A stretch of DNA of 64,000 nt. Source: Rufibacter sp. DG15C. Its GTDB lineage: Bacteria > Bacteroidota > Bacteroidia > Cytophagales > Hymenobacteraceae. The DNA lies in assembly GCF_001577755.1 (NCBI RefSeq), contig NZ_CP010776.1, forward strand, positions 2,790,001 to 2,854,000, written 5' to 3'. This document shows positions 26,049 to 36,000 of the stretch, one piece after another; within the stretch, counting starts at the first letter, position 1; every line of letters begins with the position of its first letter. The translations under genes and the position numbers were made by a program. The notes under the pieces are model-generated. The model was given only the letters and a program-made list of their open reading frames with translations, had not been told where the DNA came from and did no database searches.

Positions 26049-29000
26049 TTAACTCACCAAGTGCAGCAGGTCCTGTTTGGAGAGGGTGTCCAGAAACGGC
26101 GCGTCTGTTTTAACCAGGTTCTTAGCCAGTTCTTTCTTGCCGGTCTGCAAGGTCATGATTTTCTCCTCAATGGTGTCGGGGCAGATGAGTCTAACCGCTA
26201 CTACGTTCTGGTGCTGGCCAATGCGGTGCGCGCGGTCAATGGCTTGGTTTTCTACGGCCGGGTTCCACCACGGGTCTACCAGATAGACGTAGTCGGCGGC
26301 GGTGAGGTTGAGGCCGGTGCCACCCGCCTTCAAGCTAATCAGGAAGACCCGCACCTCAGGCTTGCTCTGGAAGTTGTCTACCTTACTGCCGCGCTGGGTG
26401 GTCTGCCCGGTTAGGTACTCAAAAGGAATGTCGCGCTTCTCCAGCTCTGGCCTGATGAGGTCCAGCATGGACACGAACTGCGAAAACACCAGTATCTTGT
26501 GATAAGGGGCCTTGTTCTCAATCTGCTCCAGCAAAGCTTCAATTTTAGACGAAGAATCGCCATACGAGGCATCATCAGGCAAGAGCGCCGGTGAGTTGCA
26601 AATCTGCCGAAGCTTGGTCAAGCCCTTGAGTACGTGCATGCGGCTTTTTGGCAAGTCGTCTTCTGGTTGGCCTAGTAAGAAATCACGGACTTCCTTGGCG
26701 TGGCTCTCATAGACCTGACGCTGTTCCAAGCCCATCTCGCAGTAAATGACCATCTCTGTTTTGTCTGGCAATTCACTGGCTACTTGTTCTTTGGTGCGGC
26801 GCAACAAAAAGGGCTGGATTTTCTTCTGCAAATCGGCAGCGCGCTTGGTTTCCTTGAACTTGTCAATGGGCGTGGCATAATGGTCCCGGAAATAGCGCTT
26901 GTCGCCCAGCAGGCCCGGGCACGCGAAGGATAGTTGCCCGTACAAATCCATGGTGTTATTCTCCACGGGCGTACCGGTGAGCACCATGCGGTTTCTGGCC
27001 TGTAGCAATCGGGCCGCTTTGTAACGTTGGGATTCTGGATTCTTGATGGCTTGACTCTCGTCCAGGAAGATGTAATGGAAGAGCACCTCCTTCAGGGCTT
27101 TTATCTCAGACAGTAAAGTGCCGTAAGATGTCAAGACCACGTCTACCAAGCCAAATTCCTTTCGGCCACGCTCTGCACCATAGAAGGTGTGCACTTTTAA
27201 GCTAGGCGCGAATTTGGCCAGCTCCAGTTGCCAGTTGAACAACAAGGACGTAGGCACTATCACCAGATGCGGTCCCGCTTGCCGTTTGGTTTTGAGAACC
27301 AGCATAAACGCAATCACCTGAACGGTTTTGCCCAAGCCCATGTCATCTGCCAGGCAGCCACCAAAGTTGAGGTCATCCAAGTGGTTGAGCCAGTTGAGGC
27401 CTTGGTGTTGATAGGTGCGTAAGGTGGCCTGCAATTCTTTAGGCACGGGTACTTGCGGCAACTTGGCTTTGGGTTGCATCTTCTTCTGCAAGCCGGTTAG
27501 CTCCTTTTTGACCTCGGTAGAGAGCACTTCATCTTCATACAGCTCCGTGATGTTGGCAAACTGTACTTTGGGCGTGCGTAACTGTTCTTCCACTACATCG
27601 CCTAGCCTAAAGTAGCGCGCCAAGCGGTCTATCCATTCCTGGGGAAGGATGCCTAAAGTGCCATCGTCTAACTGCACGTAGCGCGTCTTGTTCTTGACGG
27701 CCTTGGCCAGTTGTTTAAGCGAGGCTTTCTGTTTGCCGTAAAGTAAGTCAATGTGGGTGTCAAACCAGTCAATGCCGCTCTCCATAGAGATGGACAGCGT
27801 ACCTTTGAATGGACTGAATTTGTTGCCCTGCAGTTGGTTGAAGCCCAACATGGTGATGCCCTGGCTTCGCCAGTTGGCAAACGCCTCCAGAAACCATTCT
27901 TCATTCAAGAACTGGTCCTTGTGCAGGTAAAAACTGCTCTGTGTGAGTTGGTTTTCCAAGTCTGGGTGTTCTTGCAGTACCGCGCGCAGAAACGAAAGCT
28001 CTGTGTTCTCGTCCCTGGTCACCGTGAATGGTTTCCCACGTGCGTCTGTGGCATAAATCTGCTTCTTGGACAATATCGGTACCTCTGCCTCACCGTAATG
28101 AATGGCCGGCGTGAGCAGTACGTAGGGCATGGACTCTGACAGGTACAAGACTTTCTCAAATGGCTGGTCGAAGCCTTGTTCTTTTATCTGTTTGGCGGTG
28201 GCGGGCTGCAGGAATGTGTAGGTGATTTTGATTTGGTGCTCCAGGTTGGCCAGCACCTGCACCCTGAACTCCTCAAACTTAGAAGCATGCAGAACCAGTT
28301 GGTTGTGGTGCTTTTTGAAAAACTCGATGACGCGCAAAACGCCTTCGTCCTCTACCAGGTACAGCGTATTTTTTAGGTGCAGGAAGTAGTTGAACTTGAC
28401 CTGCAAATCTGGGAAGTCATAGGCTTGGTCTTCTACCTGCAGATGCCCCGTTACCTCATAAAAATCGTTTTGCAAATGCACCGTCAGCTGTAAGTTTACC
28501 GGCAGAGTTTTCACCTGCACGGGCGTCAAGGCGCTGGCCGTGACATTGGGTGATTTGTCAGTGTCGTGCCAGTAGAAATCCAGGTGCAAGGGGTTTTTTA
28601 GAAGGGCTTTTAAAGCCTCCAGATCTGCCGAGGTCCTGACTGTGTTGTAGTTGTTCTGGAACTTGGAAATGCCGCTGAAAAACTTGAGCTCCTCAGGGTT
28701 CTGAGTCTGCCACAGGAAATCAAACGGCGCCAGGGCTTTCAACGGATTCTTGATTTTGCCGTCCCTGGTCAAGGGCGCTTCCATCAATTCCAGGTGCAAA
28801 TGGTTGTAAAACCGGTGCTTGCCCATGACCACTATTTGCCTAACTCCGTCAGCCGAATTAGGTGCTACGGGAAGCGACGGGGCAGATGGCGCTAATTCTT
28901 CGGCAATGAACGCACTGGTGAAGGTATGAATGGGAAACAGCTCCTTGCGACGCGGTTCTATGTGCAGGGTTTTGTTGCTGTACTCCAGCTCAAAGAAGGA

Positions 29001-29438
29001 ATCCAGGTTGGGTTCGTTCTCCAGACCGTACGGCACAGCGGCCTTCTGTAGTTTCTGGTGCCGCAGAGCTGAGTCAAAGAACACGCGTATTTCCTCACGG
29101 TACAACAGGCACTGCAGCACCTGCACTTGGTGCGTGCAGAGTTTGTCTTTGGGTGCGGGACAGGCACAGTCCAAGCCTAGACGCTGGTCCAGTTGCCGCA
29201 CCACCACAGGTTGAAACACGATGCTGCTAAACGGATTGACAAACGACCCAAAGTCTACTTGAATGGACAGAGGATGGATGTCTACATAGCCCCTTGATTC
29301 TGGCAACACGCGCTCGGCGCTATGGGCTTCCAGCCAGTCAAACGTGAGCGCGTTCAGGTCCACTTGCTCAATGACAAATTCAGAGGCAGAAGAAGACGCA
29401 GGTACGTGGTTAACCGGTTGGTCAGGGGAGGAGGTCAT
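26049..29438 (-). CDS. SNF2 family DEAD/DEAH-box helicase with SWIM zinc finger
   Basis: A 1129-residue SWI2/SNF2-type ATPase likely to remodel or translocate on DNA or RNA-polymerase complexes. A CACPAPKDKLCTH element near residues 93-105 fits a SWIM zinc finger (CxC then CxH). The ATPase core starts near residue 670, with Walker A in DDMGLGKTVQ (about 697-706), motif II LDESQAIKNPES (about 790-800), LTGTPVENN, and the C-terminal helicase half with ILVFSQFVSMLDL and IDRAHRIGQ. The middle 550 residues are a beta-rich region found in bacterial SNF2 proteins. The substrate is unknown. An HD-domain gene lies 17 bp upstream on the same strand, so they may be one operon. Confidence 0.92.
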   Translation of the reverse strand: MTSSPDQPVNHVPASSSASEFVIEQVDLNALTFDWLEAHSAERVLPESRGYVDIHPLSIQVDFGSFVNPFSSIVFQPVVVRQLDQRLGLDCACPAPKDKLCTHQVQVLQCLLYREEIRVFFDSALRHQKLQKAAVPYGLENEPNLDSFFELEYSNKTLHIEPRRKELFPIHTFTSAFIAEELAPSAPSLPVAPNSADGVRQIVVMGKHRFYNHLHLELMEAPLTRDGKIKNPLKALAPFDFLWQTQNPEELKFFSGISKFQNNYNTVRTSADLEALKALLKNPLHLDFYWHDTDKSPNVTASALTPVQVKTLPVNLQLTVHLQNDFYEVTGHLQVEDQAYDFPDLQVKFNYFLHLKNTLYLVEDEGVLRVIEFFKKHHNQLVLHASKFEEFRVQVLANLEHQIKITYTFLQPATAKQIKEQGFDQPFEKVLYLSESMPYVLLTPAIHYGEAEVPILSKKQIYATDARGKPFTVTRDENTELSFLRAVLQEHPDLENQLTQSSFYLHKDQFLNEEWFLEAFANWRSQGITMLGFNQLQGNKFSPFKGTLSISMESGIDWFDTHIDLLYGKQKASLKQLAKAVKNKTRYVQLDDGTLGILPQEWIDRLARYFRLGDVVEEQLRTPKVQFANITELYEDEVLSTEVKKELTGLQKKMQPKAKLPQVPVPKELQATLRTYQHQGLNWLNHLDDLNFGGCLADDMGLGKTVQVIAFMLVLKTKRQAGPHLVIVPTSLLFNWQLELAKFAPSLKVHTFYGAERGRKEFGLVDVVLTSYGTLLSEIKALKEVLFHYIFLDESQAIKNPESQRYKAARLLQARNRMVLTGTPVENNTMDLYGQLSFACPGLLGDKRYFRDHYATPIDKFKETKRAADLQKKIQPFLLRRTKEQVASELPDKTEMVIYCEMGLEQRQVYESHAKEVRDFLLGQPEDDLPKSRMHVLKGLTKLRQICNSPALLPDDASYGDSSSKIEALLEQIENKAPYHKILVFSQFVSMLDLIRPELEKRDIPFEYLTGQTTQRGSKVDNFQSKPEVRVFLISLKAGGTGLNLTAADYVYLVDPWWNPAVENQAIDRAHRIGQHQNVVAVRLICPDTIEEKIMTLQTGKKELAKNLVKTDAPFLDTLSKQDLLHLVS

Positions 29439-29455
29439 GCAAAAATGAGGTGGTA

Positions 29456-30019
29456 TTAAGAGGCGCTTTGGGGCAAGGGCGTGAGTTGAAGTTCCTCGGC
29501 GTGAGCCTGCAAGGTGCCAATGATGAAGGTGATATGCTCGGTTAAATCAACGCCCAGCATCTCAGCACCCAAACGTACTTCGCCGCGGTCTACGGAGGCC
29601 GCAAAGCTGGCTTGCTTCAATTTTTTAAGAACAGATTTGGCTTCCAAGCCGTCCAGCCGCTGGGGTCTTACCTGCGCACAGGCCACCACAAAGCCGGTTA
29701 CCTCGTCACAAGCTAAAAGCGCTTTGTCCAGAAGGGTATCATAGCTAATGCCCCAATGGCTGTAGTGCGCCGAGATGGCATGGGCCATCTCTTCTTCGCC
29801 CTTTTCTCTGAGCAGCTCCACAATCACGTGGGGGTGACGGTCTGGGAAAGCTTCATAATCCGCGTCATGCAAGAGGCCAGTATTGCCCCATCGCTCTTCG
29901 TCCTGATTTAATTTCTGGGCATAGGCGCGCATGACCAGTTCCACGGTGCGGGCATGGCGCAACAGGCTTTCGCCTTTGGTGTATTCCTGTAATATCTGGA
30001 GGGCTTCTTCTCTTAACAT
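29456..30019 (-). CDS. HD-domain phosphohydrolase-like protein
   Basis: A 187-residue cytosolic protein of the HD superfamily. RHARTVELVMRAYA supplies the first His, and TGLLHDADYEAFPDRH contains the HD pair; AISAHYSHWG gives the next His. The residues match the metal-coordination pattern of HDIG-type hydrolases, which act on nucleotides or related phosphates. The substrate is not identifiable. I choose ATG at 30019 rather than a TTG at 30034. It precedes the helicase gene with a 17-bp gap. Confidence 0.82.
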   Translation of the reverse strand: MLREEALQILQEYTKGESLLRHARTVELVMRAYAQKLNQDEERWGNTGLLHDADYEAFPDRHPHVIVELLREKGEEEMAHAISAHYSHWGISYDTLLDKALLACDEVTGFVVACAQVRPQRLDGLEAKSVLKKLKQASFAASVDRGEVRLGAEMLGVDLTEHITFIIGTLQAHAEELQLTPLPQSAS

Positions 30020-30034
30020 AATTGTAGTGACCAA

Positions 30035-30149
30035 TAAATACTAAGTAGTGGCGATTGATGAATGAATAAAAATGATTGGACAGAAGTTAAAAATTAAAAG
30101 TTAATCATTGTTCATTTTCTATTAATCATTATTCACTGCTCAATATTCA
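30035..30149. repeat. AT-rich spacer with short direct repeats
   Basis: Repeated variants of TTAATCATTRTTCA (around 30101-30149) and AAATTAAAAGTTAATCATTG-type sequence, a common low-complexity intergenic style in Bacteroidota. No gene is seen. Confidence 0.4.
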
Positions 30150-30377
30150 TTAATGATGATGGTGATGGTCATCGTCCTCAGGATTATGGCGCAGGTTTTG
30201 GATGGTGCCAAACACAAACAGTACGGCCCAGCAGAGGTAGAGGTAATTGAACGACTCAATGTCTTTGCCCAGGAAATGTAGCAGCACGTGGGCCAGCAGA
30301 GACATGATAATCCCGGTGAGCGCTATGAACTGGAACGAGTTCATAGCTTTAGGATTGAATACTTTAGACCATTCCAT
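30150..30377 (-). CDS. Small two-helix membrane protein with natural oligo-His tail
   Basis: A 75-residue protein that I do not recognise. Two hydrophobic segments (about residues 17-36 and 43-62) are followed by a polar tail ending EDDDHHHHH. The poly-acidic/His end is genuine, being encoded by consecutive CAT/CAC codons next to GAT/GAC codons, and could bind metal ions. The gene is alone on the minus strand, between the HD gene and the small secreted protein pair. It is a plausible real gene because of its clean topology and ATG start. Confidence 0.6.
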   Translation of the reverse strand: MEWSKVFNPKAMNSFQFIALTGIIMSLLAHVLLHFLGKDIESFNYLYLCWAVLFVFGTIQNLRHNPEDDDHHHHH

Positions 30378-30536
30378 AAGGTGTCTTCAAAAGGTGGTAG
30401 AGGCTGGCGCTGCCAAATTGAGTATACGGGAATTCCTGATAGCAGAGATGCCAGCGTAGTTTCCCTGCAAAGGTAGGCAAATACGAAGAACTGCCGGTTA
30501 TCAGAAAATCTAGAGCCGACAATATAAGTAAAAGAA

Positions 30537-30592
30537 GCGTCCCCTCGTTTTTGGCCTGTTTTCCAGAAAACAAGCCAAAAACGAGGGGACGC
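30537..30592. repeat. PAL palindrome copy 16, extended 56-nt form
   Basis: GCGTCCCCTCG extends the left arm and CGAGGGGACGC the right arm, giving about 27 bp of near-perfect pairing with a CCAG-type centre. It lies 14 bp 3' of the minus-strand gene at 30606 and probably terminates it. The number 15 is reserved for the degenerate copy at about 25986-26018. Confidence 0.9.
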
Positions 30593-30605
30593 CGACTGTT
30601 TGAGT

Positions 30606-30995
30606 TTATCTGCCTAACGAGGCCATTACTTGGGTAGGCTGCGTGAATTCTCTTCTAGATTCTTTAAAGCGCTTGTATTGCACATACTGCTGCGCGTTCA
30701 AAATCCTAAAGATGCGTTCATGGTATTCCTGTTCCAGTTGGCTTCGCTTTAAATCTTCTTGGCGTTGGGTAAGCTGGGCGGCCTGCTGCTGCAACGTGGC
30801 CAGCTTGGTAAACCGTTCGCGGTTGTATTTGTAGAGTTGCACCGCGTCTGCTTCATTGAGTTGTAAGACTGAGACCATTTCTCTGGTCAGTTTATCGGCG
30901 GCTTTGTGTACTTGGGTGATGGGCGTTTGGGCCTGGGAGAGGTTGCTTACCAAGAACAAAGAAAGCAGTAGCATATAAAGAGTAACTCTGTGCAT
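30606..30995 (-). CDS. Small secreted helical protein, paralogue of 31197-31589
   Basis: A 129-residue exported protein with a signal peptide (about residues 1-22, ending LSQAQ). The mature part is predicted all-helical with long charged heptads (ERFTKLATLQQQAAQLTQRQ and LEQEYHERIFRILNAQQYVQ). It shares the pattern of a Leu-Asn-Glu helix start, an ER block, a long charged helix and an ILNA/MLNTRQ-V-Y-F motif with the next gene upstream, so the two are likely related. They recall periplasmic Spy/CpxP-like chaperones, but I have no proof of that. A PAL hairpin follows its stop. Confidence 0.6.
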   Translation of the reverse strand: MHRVTLYMLLLSLFLVSNLSQAQTPITQVHKAADKLTREMVSVLQLNEADAVQLYKYNRERFTKLATLQQQAAQLTQRQEDLKRSQLEQEYHERIFRILNAQQYVQYKRFKESRREFTQPTQVMASLGR

Positions 30996-31151
30996 AGGAA
31001 AGGATTTGTCTGTTGCTGTAGTTGTTTTGCCTGGTTGGGCATGTCAGGTGAATATACGCTGGCACGTATATTCTGGTTTTTACATGTTTCTAAGCAACTA
31101 ATTGAATTATAGTAAGATGTGAGGTTAGATAGGTGTTATAAGGCACAAAAA

Positions 31152-31176
31152 AAGCCCCGCTTTTTGGGCGGGGCTT
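31152..31176 (-). terminator. Intrinsic terminator for the minus-strand gene 31197-31589
   Basis: A 9-bp GC-rich stem (AAGCCCCGC and GCGGGGCTT) and, on the minus strand, a seven-T tail, 20 bp after the stop codon. Confidence 0.85.
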
Positions 31177-31196
31177 AAAAATAAAGTTACTGGTGC

Positions 31197-31589
31197 TTAT
31201 TTTTTGGGGGAGGCCTTCAACTGCTGTACAATAGCCAAGTAGTTTGCTTCTGGTTTCTGTTTGAATTCAGCGTAAGCAGTCACTTGACGGGTATTGAGCA
31301 TGTTAAATAATTTTACTTCAAATTCATCCTCAATCTCCCGAAGGCGCACATCACGTTGCTCTTGGTCATCGGCGTACAGTTTATCGGCCTCAGTGGCTTT
31401 AGACAAACGTTCCTGATTCAAGGCCTTCAGTTTGATGTACTCATCCTCGTTCAAGCCCATGTTTTGCATCATGACTCTGGTGAGGTTGCTAGATGCCTGG
31501 TCCAATGCCGGAGTAGAAGGCGTTTGCTGGGCAGCAGCAGAGAAAACAAAAGACAAAAAGAAGAATACAGTAAGAGTAAAATTTTTCAT
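31197..31589 (-). CDS. Small secreted helical protein, paralogue of 30606-30995
   Basis: A 130-residue exported protein. A signal peptide covers about residues 1-21 (MKNFTLTVFFFLSFVFSAAA). The mature part is helical: LTRVMMQNMGLNEDEYIKLK, then ALNQERLSK, an acidic stretch EADKLYADDQEQRD, and FEVKLFNMLNTRQVTAYAEF. The layout is shared with the neighbour at 30606. I choose ATG 31589, because the frame upstream only adds a less likely extension. The promoter is probably in the 430-bp AT-rich region upstream. No function is known. Confidence 0.6.
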   Translation of the reverse strand: MKNFTLTVFFFLSFVFSAAAQQTPSTPALDQASSNLTRVMMQNMGLNEDEYIKLKALNQERLSKATEADKLYADDQEQRDVRLREIEDEFEVKLFNMLNTRQVTAYAEFKQKPEANYLAIVQQLKASPKK

Positions 31590-32024
31590 AATGGTACTGG
31601 TTTTGTTAAACAATTAGTATGCTTTAATGGCTGGATTGGTCTTGGATTGGCTTGAAAATCTATCATTTCAGATATATGCTCTTTAACGGTTTGTTATAAT
31701 TAGGGTTTTGCTAAATGTGCTGAAATCTGGGGTTTATAGATTTTTTCTAATCACCTTATTTGATTTGTTCAATTTTGAGTTCTATAGATATTTCTAAATA
31801 TTTATATTATCTGGTATATGAATCTCATTATATAATGAAAGGGTAATATTTGGTTAAGATAGATTCGGCTGGTTTGGCTGAGAATTGTTTGTTCACTAAA
31901 AAAGAAAGGAAAAGGACGGCTTTAGAGACATGCAGCAACGCAATGAGGCCCCGGTTTTGGTCTGTTTTCTAGAAAACAGACCAAAACCGGGGCCTCGTAC
32001 AATAATGATTGAAGTGTAGTTATT
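31590..32024. other. AT-rich intergenic region with PAL copy 17
   Basis: A 435-bp gap between the secreted helical protein start and the porP gene end, rich in A/T runs (31681-31860). Besides the palindrome at 31945-31996 I see no gene. Confidence 0.5.
31945..31996. repeat. PAL palindrome copy 17, perfect 52-nt form
   Basis: A perfect 26-bp palindrome without a spacer, centred on CT|AG. The arms GAGGCCCCGGTTTTGG and GGTCTGTTTTCT differ from consensus, yet every change is matched on the other arm. It lies 28 bp 3' of the porP/sprF-like gene. Confidence 0.92.
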
Positions 32025-33038
32025 TTACCATAGCCATTGGGGACAAATTAACCGGCTCTTATTCTGAAGCTTAATTCCGACGATCAATTCGTGGCTTCCG
32101 GCTGTGGCCTTACTCAATTCTGAGGTGGTGAGGTCATAGGAGTAGCCAATGTCCATCAGGTAATTGATGTTCATGCCGGCCATGGCAGCCACCGCATCAT
32201 TGTGCCTGTAAGACACTCCGGCCCAAACTCGGTTCATGTAGGTTGTCTTAAAATTAACATCTACCGCAATGGGGCTGGGCTGGGCCATCTTCACCATGAT
32301 GGATGGCTCCAAGGACAGGTCATATCGTATCTTTAACCGATAGCCGCCAGTCAGGAAGAAGTGCGGTTGTAAATCTTGTTGGGCAACGTACATGCCTTCT
32401 GCGTTGGCGGTGCTCTTAGATACCAGCTGGGCCGCTGACGCTCCCACATAAAAGAAATCTGAATAGATCCAGGTGCCTAAACCCAGGTCAAATTTGGTTC
32501 TGGCCATTTGGCCAGGCTGGATGGTAGGGTCATTGCTGTGGTTTAACCTGAGGGCGTTTCCGTCTAGTCTGGTCTGTTGTACCCCGCCCGCAATGCCCAC
32601 CGACATGTTCACCCTCCTGGTCAGGGGATGGTGGTAGGCATACGTGCCCGTGAGGTTGCTGGTGTTCAACGGGCCCGTTTTATCCGTCTGGGCCAAGGCG
32701 CCAAACCCGTGGTGCGGTCTGGATTTATGGTACTTGGTGGTGCGGTTGTTGGCAGCGGCCATTCTGGGAATAAACCCTTTGGGCGCAGAAACCGCAGATT
32801 TACGGTCGCTGGCTCCAAGGGAGGTGTGCCCACTAATGTAATACGTTACCGGTGCGCCCTCAAGGCCTACCCACTGACGGCGCGTCCCCATTCTTATGTC
32901 TGTGTAACTCTCAATCCCTGATAGGGCAGGATTGAGCAGATAGTTATTGAACAGGTACTGGCTGTACTGCGGTTTCTGCTGGGCAAAGGCGGGTGCTGCC
33001 AAAAACAGAAAGAAGAACAAGTGTGCAAGCTTTTTCAT
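32025..33038 (-). CDS. PorP/SprF family type IX secretion membrane protein
   Basis: A 337-residue outer-membrane beta-barrel-type protein. A signal peptide (residues 1-19, AAPAFAQ) precedes QYSQYLFNNYLLNPALSGIE, the classic PorP/SprF start. The rest alternates short hydrophobic strands (YYISGHTSLG, GVQQTRLDG, VWAGVSYRHNDAVAAM and SYDLTTSEL). PorP/SprF proteins help secrete or anchor partner proteins of the T9SS. It ends 5 bp after the giant 2130-residue protein in transcription order, so they are one operon, and it probably handles that partner (inference from context). Confidence 0.93.
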   Translation of the reverse strand: MKKLAHLFFFLFLAAPAFAQQKPQYSQYLFNNYLLNPALSGIESYTDIRMGTRRQWVGLEGAPVTYYISGHTSLGASDRKSAVSAPKGFIPRMAAANNRTTKYHKSRPHHGFGALAQTDKTGPLNTSNLTGTYAYHHPLTRRVNMSVGIAGGVQQTRLDGNALRLNHSNDPTIQPGQMARTKFDLGLGTWIYSDFFYVGASAAQLVSKSTANAEGMYVAQQDLQPHFFLTGGYRLKIRYDLSLEPSIMVKMAQPSPIAVDVNFKTTYMNRVWAGVSYRHNDAVAAMAGMNINYLMDIGYSYDLTTSELSKATAGSHELIVGIKLQNKSRLICPQWLW

Positions 33039-33043
33039 GTGGC

Positions 33044-36000
33044 TTACTTAATAATGGTTACGTTTCCGGACAATGGTTCCTCTTTTCCGCCCAAGCGGAT
33101 TAAGTAATAATAAGTGGCAGCTGGCAAGGGTTGGCCTTTCATGGTGCCATCCCACGGCGTCTGATAGTTTTTAGACTCAAACACCTTGTTGCCCCAACGG
33201 TTAAAGACTTCTATGTGCGCCTCTGGGTAGCCTTTCAAGGTTGGAATGTCCCAGTTGTCATTGATGCCGTCATTGTTAGGGGTGAAGCCGTTTGGTATCT
33301 CTATTGCGGGCAATACCGTGATGGTCACTTGGTCTGTAGAAGTACAGCCTTCGGCCGTGGTCACCGTCACCGTATAGGTAGTGGTGGCCTTAGGTTTGGC
33401 TACTGGGTTGGCTACTTTGTCATTGTTCAAGCCCAAGCTTGGTGACCATTGGTAACTTACACCGCCGGTTGCCGTCAACTCCGCGAATCTGCCAAAGGCA
33501 ATGGTCACGTCCTGGCCGGCATTGGCCGTTGGTACCGGAATGTTCACCGTTACCGGCACGCGCTCACTGGCACAGCTCTGAGAAACAGATTGTACATAAT
33601 AAGTAGTGGTGCTCTGTAGAATAGGGGTAGTAAAGGTGCTTCCGGCCTGTACCAACTTGCCGCCTTGCGCTTGGGTGTACCATTCCAATGCCACGCCGGT
33701 GGCTGGCGTTTGCAAGGAGGCTGTCAACGTAACGGTGTTGCCGGCGCACAAGAAGACATCTTTGGCCACCGGAGCTTTGGGTAAAGGCGTTACTGTTACT
33801 TGGATAACATTGCTTACCTCACTAGTACAGCTACCTGACAAAACCATGCGTCTAAACCAAGTTGTTCTCACCAAAGCACCAGACTCATAATGCTGAGCAG
33901 AAGTCACACCAGCTGCTGTGGTAAAGCCTGAGGTAGCGCTGGTGGTACTGCTTTCCCAAACGTAAGTGTAGCTTCCGCTTCCGCCAGTGGGTAGTGAACC
34001 CATCAGTTTGGTTGGGGCAGTGCCCGCGCAGACAATCTGGGTAGAAGAAATAGAATTGTTGGCTACCTTATTATAGACTTCTACTTTGATCTCATTAGAG
34101 AGCGTGGCCACTCCGTTTACCACTACTTTTCTGCGGTACCAAGTGGTTACTTCCAGCACGGGCACATTAAAGTCTTTGGCCGTGGCCGGAGAAGGATTGC
34201 CAATCAAGACATACTCTGTATTCTGTGTTTTCTTCTCCCAATAGTACTGGACATCTGACAAGTTGCCGTCTGGCTCATTACCCTTGATGACAAAGTTGGA
34301 AGGCTCTTTGTAGCACACTTGGCCGCCGCCAACAATAGTGTTGTCAGTAAACGCCTTGAACACGGTTACCCTTGCCGCATCTGAGAAGCTAGAACAGTCA
34401 ACATACTTAGACTTGGCCTGGCGCATGAAGAAAGTAGTTTCTTGCAAAGCAACTGGCTGGTAGTCTTTGGAAGTGGCTCCGGCAATCGGTTCGAAATCTG
34501 CCATGCTAGCTGTCTTGTACCACCATTGAATGGTGTAGTCAGCGGGGATGGCGCTCCCTCTCAATAGGGAAGGGGTAGTGCCAGCCGCTTTCAGCTGATT
34601 CATTGGGGTGATGTAGTTGGCGCCCTCGGCTAAAGGCATGTTTACCTTAATCTCAATCTCCTGACTGAAATCCTCGGCACATTCGCCGGCTTTCACGCTG
34701 CGCTTGAACTTGGTGTCACTCAGCAACATCTGAGCATGCTGGTAATCTTTGTCTGTGGCACCCGGTATTTCCTGGAAAGTGGTTTTGTTTTTGGCTTTGA
34801 TGTACCATTGGTATTCATACTGGCCATTACCACCGGTTGGGGTGCTCCCCACTAGTTTCTCAGGAATAGTGGCATAACATACATCGGCTACGCCCTGAAT
34901 GGCATTCTGGCTGATTTTCTCCTCTACTCTCACGGTTACAGTTGTGGCAGGACCCACGCACAATGCCGGTGCAGAAATGACACGAACATGGTAGGTGGTG
35001 GTAGCCGTAAGCACCGGGGTTTCAAAGGTGCCACCAGATCTGGTTGTGAAGAGAATAGCACCCGTGGTAGCGTCCAGCCATTGGATGGTGCCCTCGCCGG
35101 TAGCGGTAAGTTTAGCTTTAGTGCCAGTACAAATAGTGGCATTCTCAGCAACAGGGGCCGCCGGTATTGGATTCACAAATACTTCAATGGTGTTGGATTC
35201 AGCAACCTCACAAGCCCCAGATCTCACTAATCTTCTGTATTGGGTATTGCTCAAAGCAGCACCCGGATTGAACGTAGACAGCGTGTCTTTGGAAGAGGTG
35301 TTCACAAAAGGCTGTGAAGCGTCAGTTCTAGACTGCCATTGGTAGCAGTAGATTTTACCGTCTCCGCCAGAAACCGGCCCACCTAAGGTAATAGAAGGCG
35401 CTACCCCATAGCAAACCTCGGGAGAGCCTTGGGTGATGGAGATGTTGTTAGACACTGGTACGTCTACGGTGATTTTAACAGCGTTGGAATGCGTTTCACA
35501 GTCAGCCGAGGTCACTACTCTTCTAAACCAGGTGTGTGTATACAAATTGCCGGGCAGGTACGTAGCCAAAGTATCTTCAAACGATGTGTTTTTGAAGGGC
35601 TTGCTTATATCTGTAGTGAACTGCCATTGGTAGTGGTACTGACCATTGCCGCCAGTTGGGGCAGTGGCCGCTAACAGCTTGGTAGGAGAAGAACCTGTAC
35701 ATACAGACTGTTCACCGCTGGCAATGGACTCACTTAGTAGAGGCAATACCTTTACTGTTACAGCCACCCGCTCAGATGATAAGCAACCGTCTGCCGTCTT
35801 GCTCTCTACATAATATAAGTATGGTCTGGCTTCTGGTAGATCGGCCGCAGAAATGGTCAGGCTGTTGCTGGTTTTAATGAAGGTACCTGCTTGGTCAAAC
35901 CATTGGAAGGTAACACCTGCCTTCGGGATGGCATTTAAAGTAGCACCACCGCCCACGCACACCTCCAGGCTAGTTTTGGCCAATACCGGTAAGGCTGGTC

